A stretch of DNA of 64,000 bases from assembly GCF_910594005.1 (NCBI RefSeq), contig NC_057817.1:32279001-32343000 (forward strand), written 5' to 3'. The stretch is from Cervus elaphus. Taxonomy: Eukaryota > Chordata > Mammalia > Artiodactyla > Cervidae. Both the position numbers and the translations under genes were made by a program. Within the stretch, counting starts at the first letter, position 1. Each line of letters opens with the position of its first letter. Of this stretch, positions 19,173 through 30,954 are shown piece by piece. The notes beneath the pieces are model-generated. The model saw only the letters and a program-made list of their open reading frames with translations. It was not told where the DNA came from and searched no databases.

Positions 19173-22100
19173 AGTCCTGATTCAGTTCAGTTCAGTTGCT
19201 CAGTCATGTCCGACTTGTTGTGACTCCATGGACTGCAGCATGCCAGGCCTCCCTGTCCATCACCAACTCCCAGAGTTGACTCAAACTCATGTCCATTGAG
19301 TCGGTGATGCTGTCCAACCATCTCATCCTCTGTTGTCCCCTTATCCTCCCTCCTTTAATCTTTCCCAGCATCAGGGTCTTTTCAAATGAGTCAGTTCTTC
19401 GCATCAGGTAGCCAAAATATTGGAGTTTCAGCTTCAGCATCAGTCCTTCCAATGAATATTCAGGGCTGATTTCCTTTAGGGTGGATTGGCTGGATCTCCT
19501 CACAGTCCAAGGGACTCTCAAGAGTCTTCTCCAACACCACAGTTCAAAAGCATCAATTCTTCAGCACTCAGCTTTCTTTATAGTCCAACTCTCACGTCCA
19601 TATGTGACTACTGGAAAAACCACAGCTTTGACTAGACGGACCTTTGTTGGCAAAGTAATGTCTCTGCTTTTTAATATACTGTCTAGGTTGGTATACCTTT
19701 CAAAGAGTAAGTGTCTTTTAATTTCATGGCTGCAGTCACCATCTGCAGTGATTTTGGAGCCCCCCCCAAAATAAAGTCTGTCACTGTTTCCACTGTTTCC
19801 CCATCTATTTGCCATGAAGTGATGGGACTGGATGCCATGATCTTAGTTTTCTGAATGTTGAGTTTTTAGCCAACTTTGTCACTCTCCTCTTTCACTTTCA
19901 TCAAGAGGCTCTTTAGTTCTTCTTCACTTTCTCCCATAAGGGTGGTGCATATCTGAGGTTGTTGATATTTCTCTTGGCAATCTTGATTCCAGCTTGTGCT
20001 TCATCCAGCCCAGCGTTTCTCATGATGTACTCTGCATATAAGTTAAATAAGCAGGGTGACAATGTACAGCCTTGACGAACTCCTTTCCCGATATGGAACC
20101 AGTGTGTTGTTGCATGTCCAGTTCTAACCGTTGCTTCCTGACCTGTATACAGGTTTCTCAAGAGACAGGTCAGGTGGTCTGGTATTCCCATTGCTTTAAG
20201 AATTTTCCACAGTTTGTTTGATCCACAAAGTCAAAGGCTTTGGCACAGTCAATAAAGCAGAAATAGATGTTTTTCTGGAACTCTCTTGCTTTTTCGATGA
20301 TCCAACAGATGTTGCCAGTATGATCCCTGGTTCCTCTGCCTTTTCTAAATCCAGCTTGAACACCTGGAAGTTCATGGTTCACATATTGTTGAAGCCTGAA
20401 TTGGAGATTTTGAGCATTACTTTACTAGTGTGTGAGATGTGTGCAATTGTATGGTAGTTTGAGCATTCTTTGGCATTGCCTTTCTTTGGGATTGGAGTGA
20501 AAACTGACCTTTTCCAGTCCTGTGGCCACTGTTGAGTTTTCCAAATTTGCTGACGTATTGAATGCAGCACTTTCACAGAATCATCTTTCAGGATTTGAAA
20601 TAGCTCAACTGGAATTCCATCACCTCCACTAGCTTTGTTCATAGTGATGCTTCCTAAGGCCCAGTTGACTTCATTATCCAGGATGTCTGGTTCTAGGTGA
20701 GTGATCACACCATCATGATTATCTGGGTCGTGAAGATTTTTTTTGTGTAATTCTTCTGTGTATTCCTGCCACCTCTTCTTAATATCTTCTGCTTCTTTTA
20801 GGTCCATACCATTTCTGTCCTTTATTGTGCCCATCTTTGCATGAAATATTCCCTTGGTATCTCTAATTTTCTTGAAGAGATCTCTAGTCTTTCCCATTCT
20901 ATTGTTTTCCTCTATTTCTTTGCCCTGATCACTGAGGAAGGCTTTCTTATCTCTCCTTGTTATTCATTGGAAACCTGCATTCAAAGGGGTATATCGTTCC
21001 TTTTCTCCTCTGCCTTTTGCTTCTCTTCTTTTCTCAGCTATTTGTAAGGCCTCCTCAGACAGCCATTTTGCTTTTTTGCATTTCTTTTTCTTGGGGATGG
21101 TCTTGATCCCTGTCTCCTGTACAATATCACGAACCTCTATCCATAGTTCTTCAGGTACTGTATAAGATCTAATCCCTTGAATCTACTTGTCACTTCCACT
21201 ATATAATCATAAGAGATTTGATTTAGGTCATACCTGAATGGTCTAGTGGTTTTCCCTACTTTCCTTAAATTAAATCTGAATTTGGCAATAAGGAGTTCAT
21301 GATCTGAGCCACAGTCAGCTCCTGGTCTCATTTTTGCTAACTGTATAGAGCTTCTCCATCTTTGGCCACAAAGAATATAATCAATATGATTTTGGTGTTG
21401 ACCATCTGTTGACGTCCATGTGTAGAGTCTTCTCTTGTGTTGTTGGAAGAGGGTTTTTCTATGACCACTGCCTTCTCTTGGCAGAAGTCTATGAGCCTTT
21501 GCCCTGCTTCATTCTGTACTCCAAGGCCAAACTTGCCTCTTATTCCAGGTGTTTCTTGACTTCCTACTTTTGCATTCCAGTCCCCTATAATGAAAAGAAT
21601 ATCTTTTTTGGGTGTTAGTTCTAGAAGATCTTGTAGGTCTTCATAGAACCATTCAACTTCCACTTCTTCAGCATTACTAGTCAGGGCATAGACTTGGATT
21701 ACTCTGATATTGAATGGTTTGCCTTCGAAATGAACAGAGATCATTCTGTCATTTTTGAGACTGCATCCAAGTACTGTATTTTGGACTTTTTTGTTGACTA
21801 TGATGGTTATTCCATTTCTTCTAAGGGATTCTTGCCCACAGTAGTAGATATAATGGTCATCTGAGTTAAATTCACCCATTCCAGTCCATTTTAGTTTGCT
21901 GATTCCTAAAATGTCGATGTTCACACTTGCCATCTCCTGTTTCACTACTTCCAATTTGCCTTGATTCACAGACCAAACATTCCAGGTTCCTATGCAATAT
22001 TGCTCTTTACAGCATTGGACTTTGCTTCCATGACCAGTCACATCCACAACTGGTGTTTTTGCTTTGGCTCTGTCTCTTCATTCTTTTTGGAGTTATTTCC

Positions 22101-22798
22101 CCACTGATCTCCAGTAGCATATTGGGCACCTACCGACCTGGGGAGTTCATCTTTCAGTGTCCTGTCTATTTGCCTTTTCATACTGTTCATGGGGTTCTCG
22201 AGGCAAGAATACTGAAGTGGCTTGCCATTCCCTTCTCCAGTGGACCACATTTTGTCAGAACTCTCCACCATGACCCATCTGTCTTCGGTGGCCCTACACG
22301 GCATGGCTCATAGTTTCATTGAGTTATACAAGGCTGTGATCCATGTGATCAGATTGGTTAGTTTTCTGTGATTGTGGTTTTCAGTCTGTTTGCCCTCTGA
22401 TGGAGAAGGATTAGAGGCGTATGGAAGCTCCCTGGTGGGAGAGACTGACTGAGGGGGAAACTGGATCTTGTTCTGATGGGCAGGGCCATGCTCAGTAAAT
22501 CTTTAATCCAATTTTCTGTTGATGGGTGGAGTTGTGTTCCCTCCCTGTTATTTATCTGGGACCAAACTATGGTGGAGGTAATGAAGATAATGGCGACCTC
22601 CTTCAAAAGGTCCCATGCATGCATTGCTACACTCAGTGCCCCCAACCCTGCAGCAGGTCACCACTGACCCACCTTTCACTGGAGACTCTGGACACTCCTG
22701 GGCAAGTCTGGGTCAGCCTTTTGTGCGGCCACTGCTCCTTTCTCCTGGGTCCTGGTGCACACAAAGTTCTACAAACAGAAACAGAACAGTCCTGATTC
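19173..22798 (-). mobile_element. Near-complete BovB LINE, reverse, 11-bp TSD
   Basis: About 3.6 kb (19184-22787) flanked by 'agtcctgattc' at 19173-19183 and 22788-22798. It starts with the BovB 3' terminal TTCAG repeats, runs through reverse transcriptase and AP-type endonuclease coding sequence, and extends past the endonuclease start (22047) into a 5' region of about 740 bp. BovB is an RTE-clade LINE, usually quoted at about 3.2 kb, thought to have entered ruminants by horizontal transfer. The matching TSD shows one insertion event. Confidence 0.93.
19204..22047 (-). pseudogene. BovB endonuclease-reverse transcriptase, frameshifted
   Basis: On the reverse strand the N-terminal AP endonuclease domain is open at 22047-21337 (236 codons) and shows 'GTWNVWSVNQGKLEV' and the catalytic-type 'IIGDWNAKVG'. 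It then frameshifts. Further pieces follow at 21331-21137, 20897-20379 (172 codons, with 'NKASGGDGIPVELFQ'), 20382-20170 ('AGFRKGRGTRDH') and 20191-19913 ('GVRQGCTLSPCLFNLYAEY'). At the YADD catalytic motif the frame reads 'NNLRYAPPLW': about seven bases present in the 56-kb copy are missing near 19947, so both catalytic aspartates are lost. The product cannot be active. Confidence 0.9.
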
Positions 22799-23319
22799 TT
22801 TGTTCTTATTTATGGTATGCTGGTATGTTTGCATATGCATTTCTGTAGCAAGCTACCTCAAAGCTTGTGGAACTAGGACATAAATACATAGAATATCTCA
22901 CATGACATTCCCTGCCCCAGTATCATCTCTGGCTTTATCTCTAATGAGGGTGTAAGTTTGTGTATCTTATGAAGGTCAGCACTCAGACAGGATGTGTCAG
23001 TGATGTCTCATTATATTACATCTGCTTTATGACACTTGATGACTTGTAAAATCCACACAAAGACCATCTCATTTAGTTCTCAAGATAAATGTAGAAAGGG
23101 CAGACCAAGAGAATGTGGGAGATGAACCAGAGGGCCAGTTCCAACCCTGGATCTCAAGACTCAAGACACCACCTTCTTTCTTTCTCTCTCCCTGCCCCAG
23201 CCCCTCCCTTCCTCACTCTTCCTCTTACTTCTGCTCGTCCCCCCTCCCTGCTCCTCCCTTTCCTCTTCCTCTATTTCTCCTCTGCCCACCCCCAACTCCC
23301 CCTATCATAACAATTCTGA
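22799..23319. other. Unrecognised sequence with pyrimidine-rich tract
   Basis: No gene or family recognised. Positions 23170-23310 are strongly C/T-rich (cccctcccttcc-type words), possibly the U3 part of the LTR remnant that follows. Confidence 0.45.
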
Positions 23320-23572
23320 GCTAAGCTGCTGAAGGTCCAGATAGACTATGACACTGAAGCAGTCTGTCACAGCAGATGCCATCCTGGAACCAGCAGTTCC
23401 CAGGAGATCCACCAGTTGACCCCAGAGAGAGGAGCATTGCCCATCTGAGCTCAGTGGAGCCTGTCCCAGATCAGCATTGATTTGCAAGAAATCAGAAGTG
23501 GCTTCTTTCCTTAGCTGCTAAGTTTTGAGGTGTGGTTTGTCGCCACGTGGCAATTAGCTAACTGATAGAGAC
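23320..23572 (+). mobile_element. MLT1-like LTR 3' end, forward
   Basis: The end 'gctgctaagttttgaggtgt', 'ggtttgtcgcca', 'caattagctaactgatagag' matches the usual MLT1 3' end. Upstream text is too diverged to place the 5' limit. Confidence 0.6.
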
Positions 23573-25059
23573 ATATAGATTCAGGTTATATGACAGAGGC
23601 TATTGGTGGCAGACCTTGGAGTGGACTCAAGCTGCTTCTTATTCCCAGTCTAGGAATTTTCTACCATACAGGACTACTGAAGCCATCTACCCACCCCCCT
23701 ACTTGATGAGGTGATCCTCTGTCCTCTGAGAAGTAACCTCTGGTGCAGTCTACCCCTTCAGGGAGTCAACAATGGCCACAAGGATGCATGGATGACGTTC
23801 TTCTGCAAAGGAGATGGATTTAGACTTTGCAAAATGAGCCTCTCTTTTTGAAGACATACCAAATAAGCTTTGGATGTTGTGTAACTATCCAGCATCTCCA
23901 TATGCCTGCTTTTTTATATAAAATTTTTGTAAACCAAATCAAATTAGCTCTATTTGATTTTCCATCTTAATATGTGGCAGTAAAATGAAACACTATGCAC
24001 TGTCATCTAGAGGTCATGAGACACATCAGAGTGATTTCCTGATGTTGTTTTGACTCTGGGAATCCTCCAGGGAATGTTCTGAGAAGGATCTTCTCTCCTC
24101 ACCCCCAGCTCCTTGACTTGATGCTTCACTTCTGACTGTTGTACAAAATGTCAACCTGCAGCTTATACTAGGCTTGATTTCTAAGACTGTTCTCGTTCAC
24201 GAGCTTTGTAAAATCTCATAACAATATAGTAAGGAAGGTCACTTAACAATGAGACAATTCACATGCTCCTCCCCATGAATGAAGTTTGGTGTAAAAAGAA
24301 GCAAAAATAGTGCCAGAAATAAATTACCCCTTATAAACATGTTTATTAAATGCATCATACTTGGAGCACCAGATGTGAGAAAGACAAAGGCTAAATGCCA
24401 CTAGCATGGTTGCTAAGTAAATTATTTGGCTTGTTGTTGGTAATGAGAGGCTGCGCTTGGTGGGAGTTGCCATGAAATTGCACGTTTCTGTTCTTTTGTT
24501 CCTCAATGAACCGTGATCAACTCTAGGAATTGTTTGGATAAATTTTCCCCTTGGTGTTGATAAAAAAGATCTCTGTAAAAGAAAACCTGTAGAAGCCCCA
24601 ATATTTTTTTGTGAATTTACAATTCTTATGTCTTCATGTTTGGTTATTGCATAGCAACAAATAAGTGAAATTGATTTAATAAATGTACCAAATAGGATTT
24701 ATGTTTACTTCTAAGTCTCCCCTTTCCTTATAATTTGCAAAAAAAATACCGTTGATCTGAGTTATGCTAAAGGCTTAGACTGAGAAGAAAGAAGAACCTA
24801 GAAAGACTATTCTGTTTTGTTAGTATTTCCAAATCATATTTCTGCTGCAGAAATGGGCAAATCTTACAACAAAGCTGCTGATTTGATTAGGAAGACTACT
24901 AATTACATACTGTAGCAACACCCTCATGCACAATCTTCTCTTCATAGACCTGGCATTCTTCCCATTTCTTGTTTATTTTCTGGCTTAGTTGAGAAGAATA
25001 AGTCATCAGAAATCCAGTAAACAACTCCGTGTGGGGTGTCCATTTGAGCAAGCAGCTGT
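23573..25059. other. Unrecognised, single-copy-looking sequence
   Basis: About 1.5 kb with no repeat or gene recognised. Confidence 0.4.
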
Positions 25060-25320
25060 CCTTTGAAAATTGCCTTTATTGTTTGAGGCTCCCAATTTCG
25101 CAGTCAGGAGGTTGTATAAAATCAATTAAGTAAGAGGATCGCTAGGTAATCAGCTCCGAAAACTGTGGCCCCAGCTGCGATTATTTGCCGCCTGTGGCAG
25201 CTTCCTCCTTTATTCCTGTGTCACTTGCGCCCACGCCGTAGCCTTCACCTCCTGGCAGCAGTATGGTCCTGCCCCGCCCCCCTCAGCTTCTTTTCTTCAA
25301 GCTAGTTCAGCCCAGGCTGC
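25060..25320. other. Possible conserved non-coding block
   Basis: Word composition differs from the surrounding repeats: retained CpGs ('gaggatcgctaggtaatc', 'ctgcgattatttgccgcctg') and homeodomain- or SOX-like words ('attgttt', 'gattatttgc'). No reading frame or splice signals. This is a composition-based guess only; conservation cannot be seen from one sequence. Confidence 0.3.
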
Positions 25321-26313
25321 CATCTCCCTGAGTCTTATGCTGACTCCCACTCTCAAGAGATGCCAGGAGAATGTCCTGCTGGGTTAAGAGGTTGTAGCTT
25401 TCAGGTCCTCCTCACAGGCAGGTAGGATGCTGGAAGGAACTACCACAAATTGCTGCTGTTGCTATGGCAACCAGTGCTGCTCCTCAGAAAAGCTGTTAAA
25501 GACAAAAGGCTCCTCTGGTCTTTTGATCTATCTTTCTGTATCTTTCCCTTCCTTCGCCCCTTATTAGGCACCCCACGCAATCATCTCTCCTAACATCCCT
25601 ATACTCCTCCCCCTGAGGATATCATTCACACCGAGGCTTAAGCAACCAAAGAGCTTTAATCCTCTAGTAAGGCACAAGTTCTTAAACCAAAAACTCATAT
25701 TATAATACCTGGTATTACAATTTTACGCATCACTTGGCTGGGTAGGGGAAGTATCTTAAAGTGTAGGGTAGAGAATTCATTCATTCATTCACTCATCAAG
25801 AACTTAGTAAGTAATCACCAATAAGTACTGAAAAATGCTAAATACCAGAGACTCAGAAATGAATAAGGAATAGCTTCTTCCTTGCAATCTGGTAGAGAAG
25901 CAGATATGAAAATAAATACTCATAATAAAGTGTAGTTGTTTGAGTAAAGCCTCTCTGGGGCATAAGACAGGGGCAAGTTGTTCTACTGGGAAGGTATGTA
26001 AGGGATTAGGAGACACTCGTGAAGGAGGTGAGCTGTGAGAGAGAGACAGTTGTGCAATGAGCATATATATTACTTTGGAGGCCTTTTATATTCTCACCTG
26101 AGCTCGTTGTCTTGGCTTGATTTATTGGCTGGTGGGTTGAGAAGACGAGGGAGCCTCTGTGAAATTTAGCATAAATATAATTCAGAGAAATCCAGGGGTG
26201 TCTCCCTTGTGAGCACTTGGAAGGTGGAGGTGGTAGTGATAGAAGTAGGTGTGGTGAAGGTTGGGAATGGAGGGGAGGAACCACTTAGGGACCCCCATGG
26301 AAGATGGGAAAAG
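25321..26313. other. Unrecognised sequence
   Basis: About 1 kb with no repeat or gene recognised apart from a short (ATTC)n run near 25775-25800. Confidence 0.4.
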
Positions 26314-26413
26314 ATCCATATGGCTATTATTTTTAATTTTATTTATTTATTTTAATTGAAGGATAATTGCTGTATAGAATTTTATTTTCTGCCAAATCCC
26401 TATGGTTATTATT
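26314..26413 (-). mobile_element. 64-bp L1 3'-end fragment with 18-bp TSD
   Basis: 'atccatatggctattatt' (26314-26331) and 'atccctatggttattatt' (26396-26413) differ at two of 18 positions and flank 64 bp. The insert begins T-rich and holds the L1 3' UTR words 'ttaattgaaggataattgct'. Extreme 5' truncation at insertion. Confidence 0.8.
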
Positions 26414-26566
26414 AAAAGCAGCAGTGTAGTATCATGGTTAAGAGCTGGGCTTTGGACTTCGACAGGTCTGGGTTTGTTTTGGCTCCGCTGCTACTAACTG
26501 GAGATTTGAACAAGTAGCAATCATTCTGGGCCTATTTCCTTAGCTGTAAAATGGGGAATATAAATC

Positions 26567-27297
26567 TGTTATCAGTTGAATTGTACCTTCCTCCAAAATC
26601 TATCTGTTGAATCCTAACCCCTAGTACTGAATTTGGAAATAGGGTCTCCAGAATGTGGTGGTATTTAGAGACAGGATCTTTAAGGAGATGATTAAGTTAA
26701 AATAAGACCATTAGGATGGGCCCTCGTGCACCGTGACTGGTGTCTTTAGAAGAGGAGGAAATGTGGATGCAGACACATACAGAGAGAAGATGACGTGAAG
26801 ACACAGGGAGAAGGTGGCTGTCTACAAGCTGAGAGGCCGGGGACAGCTCCTTCCCTCACAGTCCTCAGAAGACAGAAACCTTGCAGACATGATCTTGGAA
26901 TTCTAGACTCTAGAACTGTGAGAAAATAAATCTCTGTTGTTTAAGCCAGTGGTCCCCCACCCCTGGGCCACAGATTGCTACTGGTCCCTGGCCTGTTGGA
27001 ACCAGGCTGCAGAGCAGGAGGTGAATGGCAGGCAGGTGAGTGAAGCTTCATCTGTATTTATAGCTGCTCCCCATTGCTCGCATTACCTCCTAAGCTCTGC
27101 TTCCTTCAGATCAGCAGTGGGGCGGCGTAGTAAATGTAATGTGCTTGAATTATCTGGAAACCATCTCCATACCCCACAGTCCATGGAAGAATTGTCTTCC
27201 ATGAAACCGGTCCCTCGTACCAAAACTGTTGGGGACTGCTGGTTTAAGCCACTCAAAATGTGGTATTTTGCTAAGGCAGCCCAAGAAGACTAATCCA
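26567..27297 (+). mobile_element. MaLR LTR (MST/MLT1-like), forward, split by hAT
   Basis: Begins 'tgttatcagttgaattgtac', then 'ttgaatcctaacccctagta', 'tttggaaatagggtctcca', 'aggatgggccctcgtgca', 'tctagaactgtgagaaaata', 'aatctctgttgtttaagcc' and, after the hAT, 'tgtggtattttgctaaggca' to a CA end at 27297. Complete solo LTR. Confidence 0.88.
26939..27249. mobile_element. hAT-type non-autonomous DNA transposon with TIRs and 8-bp TSD
   Basis: Element 26947-27241 (295 bp) starts 'cagtggtccccc' and ends 'ttggggactgctg', imperfect terminal inverted repeats of the hAT 'CAGnGGTCCCC' type. The 8-bp target 'gtttaagc' is exact at 26939-26946 and 27242-27249. The interior words 'aagcttcatctgtatttata' and 'gtcttccatgaaaccggtcc' belong to a mammalian Charlie-like MITE I cannot name with certainty. 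No transposase. Confidence 0.92.
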
Positions 27298-27385
27298 TAG
27301 AGTTATTGTGAGAATTAAATAATTTACTTAATACACTAAAGCATGTGATAATATTTGATATATCATAGTTATTATTATTAATAAC

Positions 27386-27755
27386 AAAAAATTGACTCTA
27401 AATAAAAACAGATGCTAGCTCACTTGCATTATTGGATTGTTCAGGCTATCAATTGATTTCTCTGGTTAATTGAGTGGCAAAGGACACTTTGTTTCCATTC
27501 TGATGCTGAAATCTTTTAAATATGCCTCATCTGTCCCTGTGCTGATTAAATTTGAACCTTTTTTATTTTTTGATTTACAGGACTGAGTGCATCTCTCTAA
27601 TTGCAAGAGATTAAAATTGAATGTGTACTGCTTCTAGAACAAAGTTTTGTTTTGCTTCAATGAATCAGCTGTTAATGTTTTCTAATGATTTGCTTCTTTC
27701 TTTCCCACAATGAAGTGCCAAAAACTCCAGTTAACTTTAATGTTTTAGTGAAGAC
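27386..27755. other. Unrecognised AT-rich sequence
   Basis: About 370 bp with no repeat or gene recognised. Confidence 0.4.
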
Positions 27756-27756
27756 A

Positions 27757-27945
27757 GAAAGTGAAGTATTAGTTGTTTAGTCCTGTCCGACTCTTTGTGA
27801 CCCCATGGACTGCTACTACCAGACTCCTCTGTCATGGGATTTTCCAGGCAAGAATACCAGGGTGGGTTGCCATTCCCTTTCAGGGGATTTTCCCAACTCA
27901 GGTAGTCAATTGGACAAATCCAGTGTGTTCACATTCTTTACTTTC
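27757..27945 (-). mobile_element. Bov-tA SINE, reverse, diverged
   Basis: 'agttgtttagtcctgtccga', 'ttgtgaccccatggactgct', 'ttttccaggcaagaatacc' and 'ggggattttcccaactcagg' are reverse Bov-tA. The head side is diverged or partly deleted, so the right edge is approximate. Confidence 0.9.
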
Positions 27946-29084
27946 CATGGGCATGTTCTGCAAAACACAGTCTTGCATAACTCTTCTACATTGTAAAGGT
28001 TCAAACTTTTTTCTGGAACTTTAATTATAATTTTTAAAAAACCATATGCAAATTACTATCATTGTCTGCATTTATTTTGGACCAGCTGCTTCTAAACAAT
28101 TAACAAATAGATCACGTAAATGCAATTAGTTAGGAGAAATACCAGACTTCAAACAAAAAACAGAAGAAACTGAATTCTATTTACAATCTTTGCGATTACG
28201 TTTATGGGAGCTGATACCAAACAATAAGTTGTACTTTATCATTGCCCCGATCTGACATTTCTACTTATCTTCTGAGAGTAAAATTTATTTAGTTTCTTTC
28301 TTTTCCTTGGGTAGAAGTTTATAAATCCAGAGCAGATGATCTTGATATGTTCTTATCTTCCCAAGAAAATGCAGTGCCTGAAGTTTCAAGTAAAGAAGAG
28401 TGAGGAAGGAAAGCTATGTGAAGATGTCACTTAGATTCTCAAGAGGAGGGAATAAAGGAACTTTAGTGAGTGTGATGGATTAAAATGTCACTCCTTCCAT
28501 CAGAAGGTTGAACCTAGCTGAACTTGTATTCCTTCAGAGAGAAGGACACGGGCTGCTGATTCCTGGCAGCATCTAGCAGAGAAGGCAAGACAGAGAGGGA
28601 TATGAAATTCAGAGGGCTGAGTTTCTGCAATTGCTTTCTATAATAGTCATTGTAAGACATTTCCAGAACTCCAAAAGGGAATGCTTTAGTGAATGGTTAG
28701 GCAGTAGGTTCAATGAGGCCTATAGAGTCCTTTTGTTCATGATTGGCCAGGAAAGAAGCAGAAAGATGCTCTAAAGCTGGGTGCAGAAGTTTTAGGAGGT
28801 CAACTGGGCCTAGAAGGACTGTGAAACCATGAATGGCAGCAGTGACCCATGAGGACAGTTGACACTGAGGACTCATCAGCCCTCACTCCCCATGCAAGAC
28901 TATAACTCCCCTTTATAATCTCCCTGAAATTTCAACCTTGAGGAATGGGTCAGAGAGTTCTGACTTAACAAAGATCAAACTTTCATCTTTTAGGAATGAA
29001 GCTCAGAATAGGACTTGTTACAGGAAAATGAGGAAGGGTTATGTTTCTCTGACCCCTGTATTGATGGAGTAATATTCAAATGCA
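27946..29084. other. Unrecognised, single-copy-looking sequence
   Basis: About 1.1 kb without a recognised family. An octamer-like 'atatgcaaat' near 28045 and 'aacaattaac' near 28095 occur in an AT-rich block (28030-28260) that is a weak candidate for a conserved element. Confidence 0.4.
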
Positions 29085-29645
29085 ATGGTAGGCAGATGCC
29101 CCCAAAGATTACTGTCTCCTGATACTCAAGCCCTTGTGGAATCTCCTCCTCTTGCATGTGAGCTGGATCTAGGGACTTGCTTCTAATGCATATGGCAAAA
29201 GTAATGTGATGTCACTTCTGAGATTGTCATTCAAGACTGTGACTTCTGCTTGGCTAGCACTCTCATATTGATAAAGCCAACTGCCATGTTGTGAGCTGCC
29301 CTATGAAGAGACCTACGTGACAAAGAATTGATGAGCAGCTCCAACCAGCAGCAAGCAGTAAGGAAGTGAAGATTTCAGTTCAACAACTGATAAAGAACTA
29401 AATCCTGCCAACAGCCACACGAGTGAGTTGGGAACCATATCCTTTCCCAGTAAAACCTTGAGATGACTGTAGCCCAGACTGATGTCTTGATTGCAGGCAC
29501 ATAGGAGATATTGAAGCAAAGGACGCAGCTAATCTTTTCTTAGACTCCTGACTCGTAGAAGCTGTGGGATAATAAACATGGCTGTTTTGAGTCACTACAT
29601 TTTAGAGTGACTTATCATGATTGAATAACTAACTAATAGAGATAC
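29085..29645 (+). mobile_element. MLT1-type MaLR LTR, forward
   Basis: 'ggtaggcagatgcccccaaa' at the start, 'gggacttgcttctaatgca', 'aagccaactgccatgttgtg', 'agctgccctatgaagagac', 'cctgccaacagccacacgag', 'agatgactgtagcccagact', 'gtgggataataaacatggct' (poly(A) signal) and 'actaactaata' at the end. Full MLT1 order. Confidence 0.88.
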
Positions 29646-29794
29646 ACTCCACATATAAAAAGTCATTTTTTTTGAAGAGACAATACCATTTCTCCACAGA
29701 GAACATGGCAGAGAAACTATAGAAAGCCCCATCCATGGAAGTCAAGATCTTTCTTTCCATGACCCTGGAAGAATTAAAGGCCAATATCACTGAT

Positions 29795-29830
29795 AAAAAT
29801 AGATGTAAAAAAAAAAAATAGATGTAAAAA
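29795..29830 (+). mobile_element. Poly(A)-bearing 19-bp duplication
   Basis: 'aaaaatagatgtaaaaa' is present at 29795-29811 and 29814-29830; the insert relative to the expected L1 text is one extra 'tagatgt' plus extra A residues. It resembles a tail-only insertion in an A-rich target, but slippage could also explain it. Confidence 0.5.
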
Positions 29831-30369
29831 TCCTCAACAAAGTATAAGTAAATGGGATTTAGTCATGCATTCCAATCAGGAAGCATACATCATGGTTAAG
29901 TAGAATTTATCCCAGGATACAAAGATGTTTGATTTCCACAAATTAATCAATGTGATAAATTGCCTTGACAAATTGAAGAATAAAAACCATATGATCATCT
30001 CAACTGACGCAGGCAAAGTTTTGACAAAATTCAACATCCATTTATAATTAAAAAATTTTCAACAAAGTGGGTATATAAAGGAACATATACAAAGGAACAT
30101 ATCTCAGCATAATAAAGGTCATCTATGACAAGTTCATAGCTAACATCATACTCAATGATGAAAAACTAAAAACATTTCCTCTAAGATCAGGAACAAGACA
30201 AGGATGCACACTCTTGGCACTGTTTTCAACATAGTTGTGGAAGTCCTAGCCACTGCCATCAAACAAGAAAAAGCAAAGAAACCAAGATGGAAAGGAAGAA
30301 GTGACACTGTCATTATTTGCAGATGACATGATATCATACATAAAAAATCCTAAAGATGCTACCAGAAAA

Positions 30370-30591
30370 TTTTTGTTGTTGTTATTGTTTAGTCATCAAG
30401 TTGTGTCTGACTCTTCTGTGATCCCATAGACTGTAGCCCACCAGGCATCTCTGTTCATGGGATTTCCCAGGCAAGACTACTGGAGTGGGTTGCTATTTCC
30501 TTCTCCAGGGTATCTTCCCGACCCAAGAATAGAACCCATGTCTGCTGATTGGCAGATGGGTTCTTTACCACTGAGCTACCCGGAAAGAAGA
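30370..30591 (-). mobile_element. Bov-tA SINE, reverse, in L1 ORF2
   Basis: 'gttattgtttagtcatcaag' tail, 'ttcccaggcaagactactgg', 'cccgacccaagaatagaacc' and head 'cactgagctacccggaaag'. It splits the L1 between 'gctaccagaaaa' and 'ctactagagctca'. Confidence 0.94.
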
Positions 30592-30954
30592 AAGCTACTA
30601 GAGCTCATTATGAATTTGGTAAAGTTGCAGGATACAAAATTAATACATAGAAGTCTGTTGAATTTCTATACACTAACAAACTGTCAGAAAGAGAAATTAA
30701 TTTAAAAAATCTTGTTTACAGCAACATCAAAAGAATAAAATACCTAAGCATAAATCTAAATAAGAAGGAAAAGACCTGTACTCAGAAAACTATAAGACAC
30801 TGATGAAAAAAATTGAAGACATCATGAACACATGGAAATATATACTCTTTCTTGTACTAAAGAAATTAATATTGTTAAAATGACCATACTACCAAGGCAA
30901 TCTACAGGTTCAATTCAATCTCTATCAAAATATGATTGGCATTTTCCACAGAAC

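Larger units (their letters stand above)
26414..27385 (+). mobile_element. MIR SINE split by a MaLR LTR
   Basis: The left part (26414-26566) has 'gtagtatcatggttaagagc', 'tgggctttggacttcgacag' and 'ttccttagctgtaaaatggg'. The right part resumes at 27298 with 'tagagttattgtgagaatta' and 'aataatttacttaataca'. Joined, they follow the forward MIR order, so the LTR between is younger. Confidence 0.82.

Noticed and set aside
22185..22260. Separate Bov-tA SINE inside the 5' part of the BovB
   Set aside because: The Bov-A-like text is part of BovB itself (Bov-A derives from BovB), and the same text occurs at 40960-41040 in the other BovB.
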